Assembly: GCF_018613935.1 (NCBI RefSeq)
Contig: NZ_JAGGPF010000010.1
Coordinates: 124,001 to 188,000, forward strand
DNA: 64,000 nt
Source: Agromyces sp. ISL-38
Lineage (GTDB): Bacteria; Actinomycetota; Actinomycetes; Actinomycetales; Microbacteriaceae
Direction: 5' to 3'
In this document: one piece after another, positions 62,164 to 64,000 of the stretch
Layout of the letters: every line of letters begins with the position of its first letter
How positions within the stretch are numbered: the stretch's first letter is position 1
Notes under the pieces: model-generated
The model's input: only the letters and a program-made list of their open reading frames with translations
Told to the model about the DNA's origin: nothing
Database searches by the model: none
Position numbers and translations under genes: made by a program

Positions 62164-63066
62164 ATGACCCGACCCCTTCGGCGCCTGCTCGTCGCCGTCA
62201 ATCCGGCCGCCTCGTTCGGACGCAATCGCGCGGTCGGCCCTGTGGTCGTCGAGCGACTGACGCGAGAGGGATTCGAGGTCGCGATGCTGCGCGAGGCCAA
62301 CTTCGAGCTCTTGCGGCGTGAGGCCGAGTCGGCGTTCGCACACGGCACCGACGGGCTCATCGTGGTCGGCGGCGACGGCATGGTGTCGCTCGGCGTGAAC
62401 CTCGTCGCACAGACCGGTGTGCCGCTCGGCGTCGTCGCGGCCGGCACGGGCAACGATCTCGCTCGAGGCTTGGGACTGCCGCACGACGACCCGGCCGAGG
62501 CCACCGAGGCCCTGCTGGCCGCGCTCGCACGCCCGCCGGTGGCGATCGACGCGGGAGTCATCCGCCACGGCGAGCTCCGAACCTGGTTCGCGAGCGTCGT
62601 CTCGGCCGGGTTCGACGCCCTCGTGAACGAGCGGGCGAATCGGATGTCGCGCCCGCGCGGCGCGAGCCGATACACGATCGCCCTCGTGCGCGAGCTCGCC
62701 ACCTTCCGGCCGCGCACCTACACGCTCACGATCGACGGAGTGACCCGCACGCAGCGCGCCATGCTCGTCTCGGTCGCGAACAACTCGTCGCTGGGCGGCG
62801 GCATGCGCATCGTGCCGCACGCCGATCTCACCGATGGGCTCCTCGACGTGTTCATCGTGCATCCGCTCTCGCGGGCGGGGCTCATCGCCGTCTTCCCGAA
62901 GGTCTTCGCGGGTCGGCACACCGATCATCCGGCCGTCGAGTTCGTGCACGCGAAGCATGTGCGAATCGAGGCCGACGACATCATCGCGTACGCCGACGGT
63001 GAGCGCATCGGGCCGCTTCCGATCGACATCGACATCGTTCCGGGGGCCGTCTCGATCTTCAGGTGA
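62164..63066 (+). CDS. Diacylglycerol kinase-family lipid kinase
   Basis: A 300-residue DAGK/sphingosine-kinase-like enzyme. VNPAASFGRNRA near the start, nucleotide motif VVGGDGMVSLGVN (about 67-79) and AAGTGNDLARGLGLP (about 94-108) are the family signatures, and the C-terminal sandwich ends with DGERIGPLPIDIDIVPGAV. Membrane lipids or related alcohols are phosphorylated; the specific substrate is unknown. Confidence 0.9.
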   Translation: MTRPLRRLLVAVNPAASFGRNRAVGPVVVERLTREGFEVAMLREANFELLRREAESAFAHGTDGLIVVGGDGMVSLGVNLVAQTGVPLGVVAAGTGNDLARGLGLPHDDPAEATEALLAALARPPVAIDAGVIRHGELRTWFASVVSAGFDALVNERANRMSRPRGASRYTIALVRELATFRPRTYTLTIDGVTRTQRAMLVSVANNSSLGGGMRIVPHADLTDGLLDVFIVHPLSRAGLIAVFPKVFAGRHTDHPAVEFVHAKHVRIEADDIIAYADGERIGPLPIDIDIVPGAVSIFR

Positions 63067-63141
63067 GGCCGGCGGATGCCGCGCCCGCACCGATTTTGCG
63101 GCGGCCCGGCGGCTGTGTCATACTCTTCAAGTTGTCAATTC

Positions 63142-63214
63142 GGCCCCATCGTTTAGCGGCCTAGGACACCGCCCTCTCACGGCGGCAGCGCGGGTTCAAA
63201 TCCCGCTGGGGTCA
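63142..63214 (+). tRNA. tRNA-Glu(CTC)
   Basis: A 73-base cloverleaf: acceptor GGCCCCA/TGGGGTC, D-arm with GTTTAGCGGCCTAGGAC, anticodon stem CCGCC/GGCGG around CTCTCAC (anticodon CTC), T-arm GCGGG-TTCAAAT-CCCGC and discriminator A. CCA is not encoded. A CATACT -10-like box lies at 63119-63124. Confidence 0.96.
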
Positions 63215-63237
63215 CGCTGAGTTGTCAGACAACGCCA

Positions 63238-63268
63238 CGAATGCCCTCGCCTTTCGCGAGGGCATTCG
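63238..63268 (+). terminator. Terminator hairpin after tRNA-Glu
   Basis: Perfect 13-base arms CGAATGCCCTCGC and GCGAGGGCATTCG flank a CTTTC loop, 24 bases past the tRNA end; there is no T-run of more than three. Confidence 0.75.
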
Positions 63269-63402
63269 GCATTTCCGGGCCGTATCGGTCGGCCGACGCC
63301 ATCGAGCTGCCCGGCCGGCAGTTGCAGCGAGCCGTGCCCGAGCGGAGGCCGCACCGCGATGATGCAAGCATCCGGGGTTCGAATCTCGGTGGTCGTGTCG
63401 GC

Positions 63403-63408
63403 TAGACT
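63403..63408 (+). promoter_or_regulatory. -10 box before the manganese riboswitch
   Basis: TAGACT lies eight bases before the 5' side of the riboswitch helix at 63416, placing transcription start near 63415. No convincing -35 box is seen. Confidence 0.4.
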
Positions 63409-63415
63409 CGTGCGA

Positions 63416-63531
63416 GCGAAGGGGAGTATCCCGCGAGGCATCCGTCTCGATTCACGATTCGTCAATACGAGCGCCGTCGCAGCCGCTCCGGTCGTGGAGG
63501 CTGCACGTGCAGCGCAGGGAGAGACTTTCGG
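63416..63531 (+). ncRNA. yybP-ykoY manganese riboswitch
   Basis: The conserved pieces of this Mn2+-sensing RNA are in order: GCGAAGGGGAGTA (63416-63428, 5' helix and loop L1), the CGTCAATACG block (63460-63469) and GAGACTTTCG (63521-63530, 3' strand), with CGAAGG pairing to CTTTCG. It lies directly upstream of a terC-type gene, the class of membrane protein this riboswitch most often controls. A second pairing, CTTTCGGATTC (63525-63535) with GAAT...CCGAAAG (63546-63558), would hide the ribosome site of that gene. Confidence 0.8.
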
Positions 63532-63565
63532 ATTCCGCCGTCCCCGAATCCCCGAAAGGCCCCTC

Positions 63566-64000
63566 GTGCAACTCGACCTCCCCATCTGGTTCGAAATCGG
63601 ATCGCTCGTCGTCCTGACGCTCATCCTCGTCGGCGACCTACTCCTCGTGCTCAAGCGGCCGCATGTGCCCTCGATGCGTGAGTCGAGCCTCTGGGTGGTG
63701 TTCTACGTCGCGCTCGCGCTCGTCTTCGCCGGGCTCATGTTCGTGCTGGGCGACGCCGAGCACGCAGGGCAGTTCCTCGCCGGCTGGCTGACCGAGTACA
63801 GCCTGTCGATCGACAACCTGTTCGTCTTCGTCATCATCATGGCGAGGTTCTCGGTGCCCCGGAAGTACCAGCAGGAGGTGCTCATGGTGGGCATCATCAT
63901 CGCGCTCGTCCTCCGCGGCATCTTCATCCTGCTCGGCGCCGCGCTCATCGAGAACTTCTCGTGGATCTTCTACATCTTCGGTGCCTTCCTCGTCTGGACG
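63566..64000 (+). CDS. TerC/Alx-family metal-ion exporter, 5' part
   Basis: The first 145 codons of a TerC-family membrane protein; the gene continues beyond the window. The GTG at 63566 follows GAAAGG (63554-63559) by 6 bases. Helices run at about 10-30, 43-62, 80-97 and 107-145. EYSLSIDNLFVFVIIMARF (about 77-95) is the family signature with the conserved Asp/Asn pair. Under a manganese riboswitch it is most likely a Mn2+ exporter. Confidence 0.88.
   Translation, partial: MQLDLPIWFEIGSLVVLTLILVGDLLLVLKRPHVPSMRESSLWVVFYVALALVFAGLMFVLGDAEHAGQFLAGWLTEYSLSIDNLFVFVIIMARFSVPRKYQQEVLMVGIIIALVLRGIFILLGAALIENFSWIFYIFGAFLVWT

Overview
This 64-kb window comes from a high-GC Gram-positive actinobacterium. 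The evidence points to Microbacteriaceae, possibly close to Agromyces: very high third-position GC, a tmRNA tag ending in ALAA, a fused trehalose-phosphate synthase/phosphatase, many GTG starts, 4-base stop/start overlaps, and -10 boxes about six bases upstream of start codons (leaderless mRNAs). The genus is an inference; the class is well supported.

Layout. 1-6100: the start of an unidentified gene, a GH92 alpha-mannosidase, the tmRNA gene ssrA, two exported proteins, an F420-type oxidoreductase and hisN. 6219-9300: tRNA-Lys, an HTH/nucleotidyltransferase pair resembling a toxin-antitoxin, a 5'-3' exonuclease, a phosphoribosyltransferase and a 51-base broken copy of the exonuclease 5' end. 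9326-13652: a biotin ECF transporter operon (bioY, bioM, bioN) with an acyl-CoA ligase and a thiolase inside it. 14663-20089: a TetR regulator, an MMPL exporter fused to a degenerate ABC-ATPase-like domain, and a YhgE/Pip membrane protein. 20149-28496: a TIM-barrel epimerase, otsAB and the branched-chain amino acid genes ilvD-ilvB-ilvN-ilvC. 28576-33245: a very large membrane-spanning SARP/STAND/beta-propeller regulator, divergent from a tiny lipoprotein made of three almost identical 25-residue repeats, with helically phased SARP-type boxes between them. 33282-42944: cutC, small membrane proteins, serA, a TetR/MFS efflux pair, leuB, ilvE, an acetyltransferase and a fumarylacetoacetase-family gene. 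42963-56238: a sugar island holding an HTH-less LacI-like sensor, a GH2 beta-mannosidase, a complete Dpp-type ABC importer, a ROK regulator, a BadF-type kinase, a class V aminotransferase and a LysR regulator. 56298-64000: gltX, a thioredoxin-reductase-like gene, tRNA-Gln, a class A PBP, an MBL-fold hydrolase, a diacylglycerol-kinase-like gene, tRNA-Glu, and a manganese (yybP-ykoY) riboswitch ahead of a terC gene that runs off the window.

How the parts work together. The backbone ilvB-ilvN-ilvC ... serA ... leuB ... fumarylacetoacetase-family gene ... gltX is an old actinobacterial gene order, known to me from Mycobacterium tuberculosis. Here it carries at least three accessory blocks: the SARP/lipoprotein module, the TetR/MFS pair and the beta-mannoside island. 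Together with the GH92 enzyme, the island suggests use of mannose-rich glycans, perhaps the N-glycan core.

The most unusual item is the SARP-STAND-propeller regulator with its repeat lipoprotein and 11-bp-phased promoter boxes, which looks like a self-contained envelope-sensing circuit. Also notable are the MMPL/pseudo-ABC fusion, the biotin operon with embedded ligase and thiolase, the HTH-less LacI sensor, and a readable translational switch in the manganese riboswitch. I saw no CRISPR array, IS element, integrase or rRNA gene.
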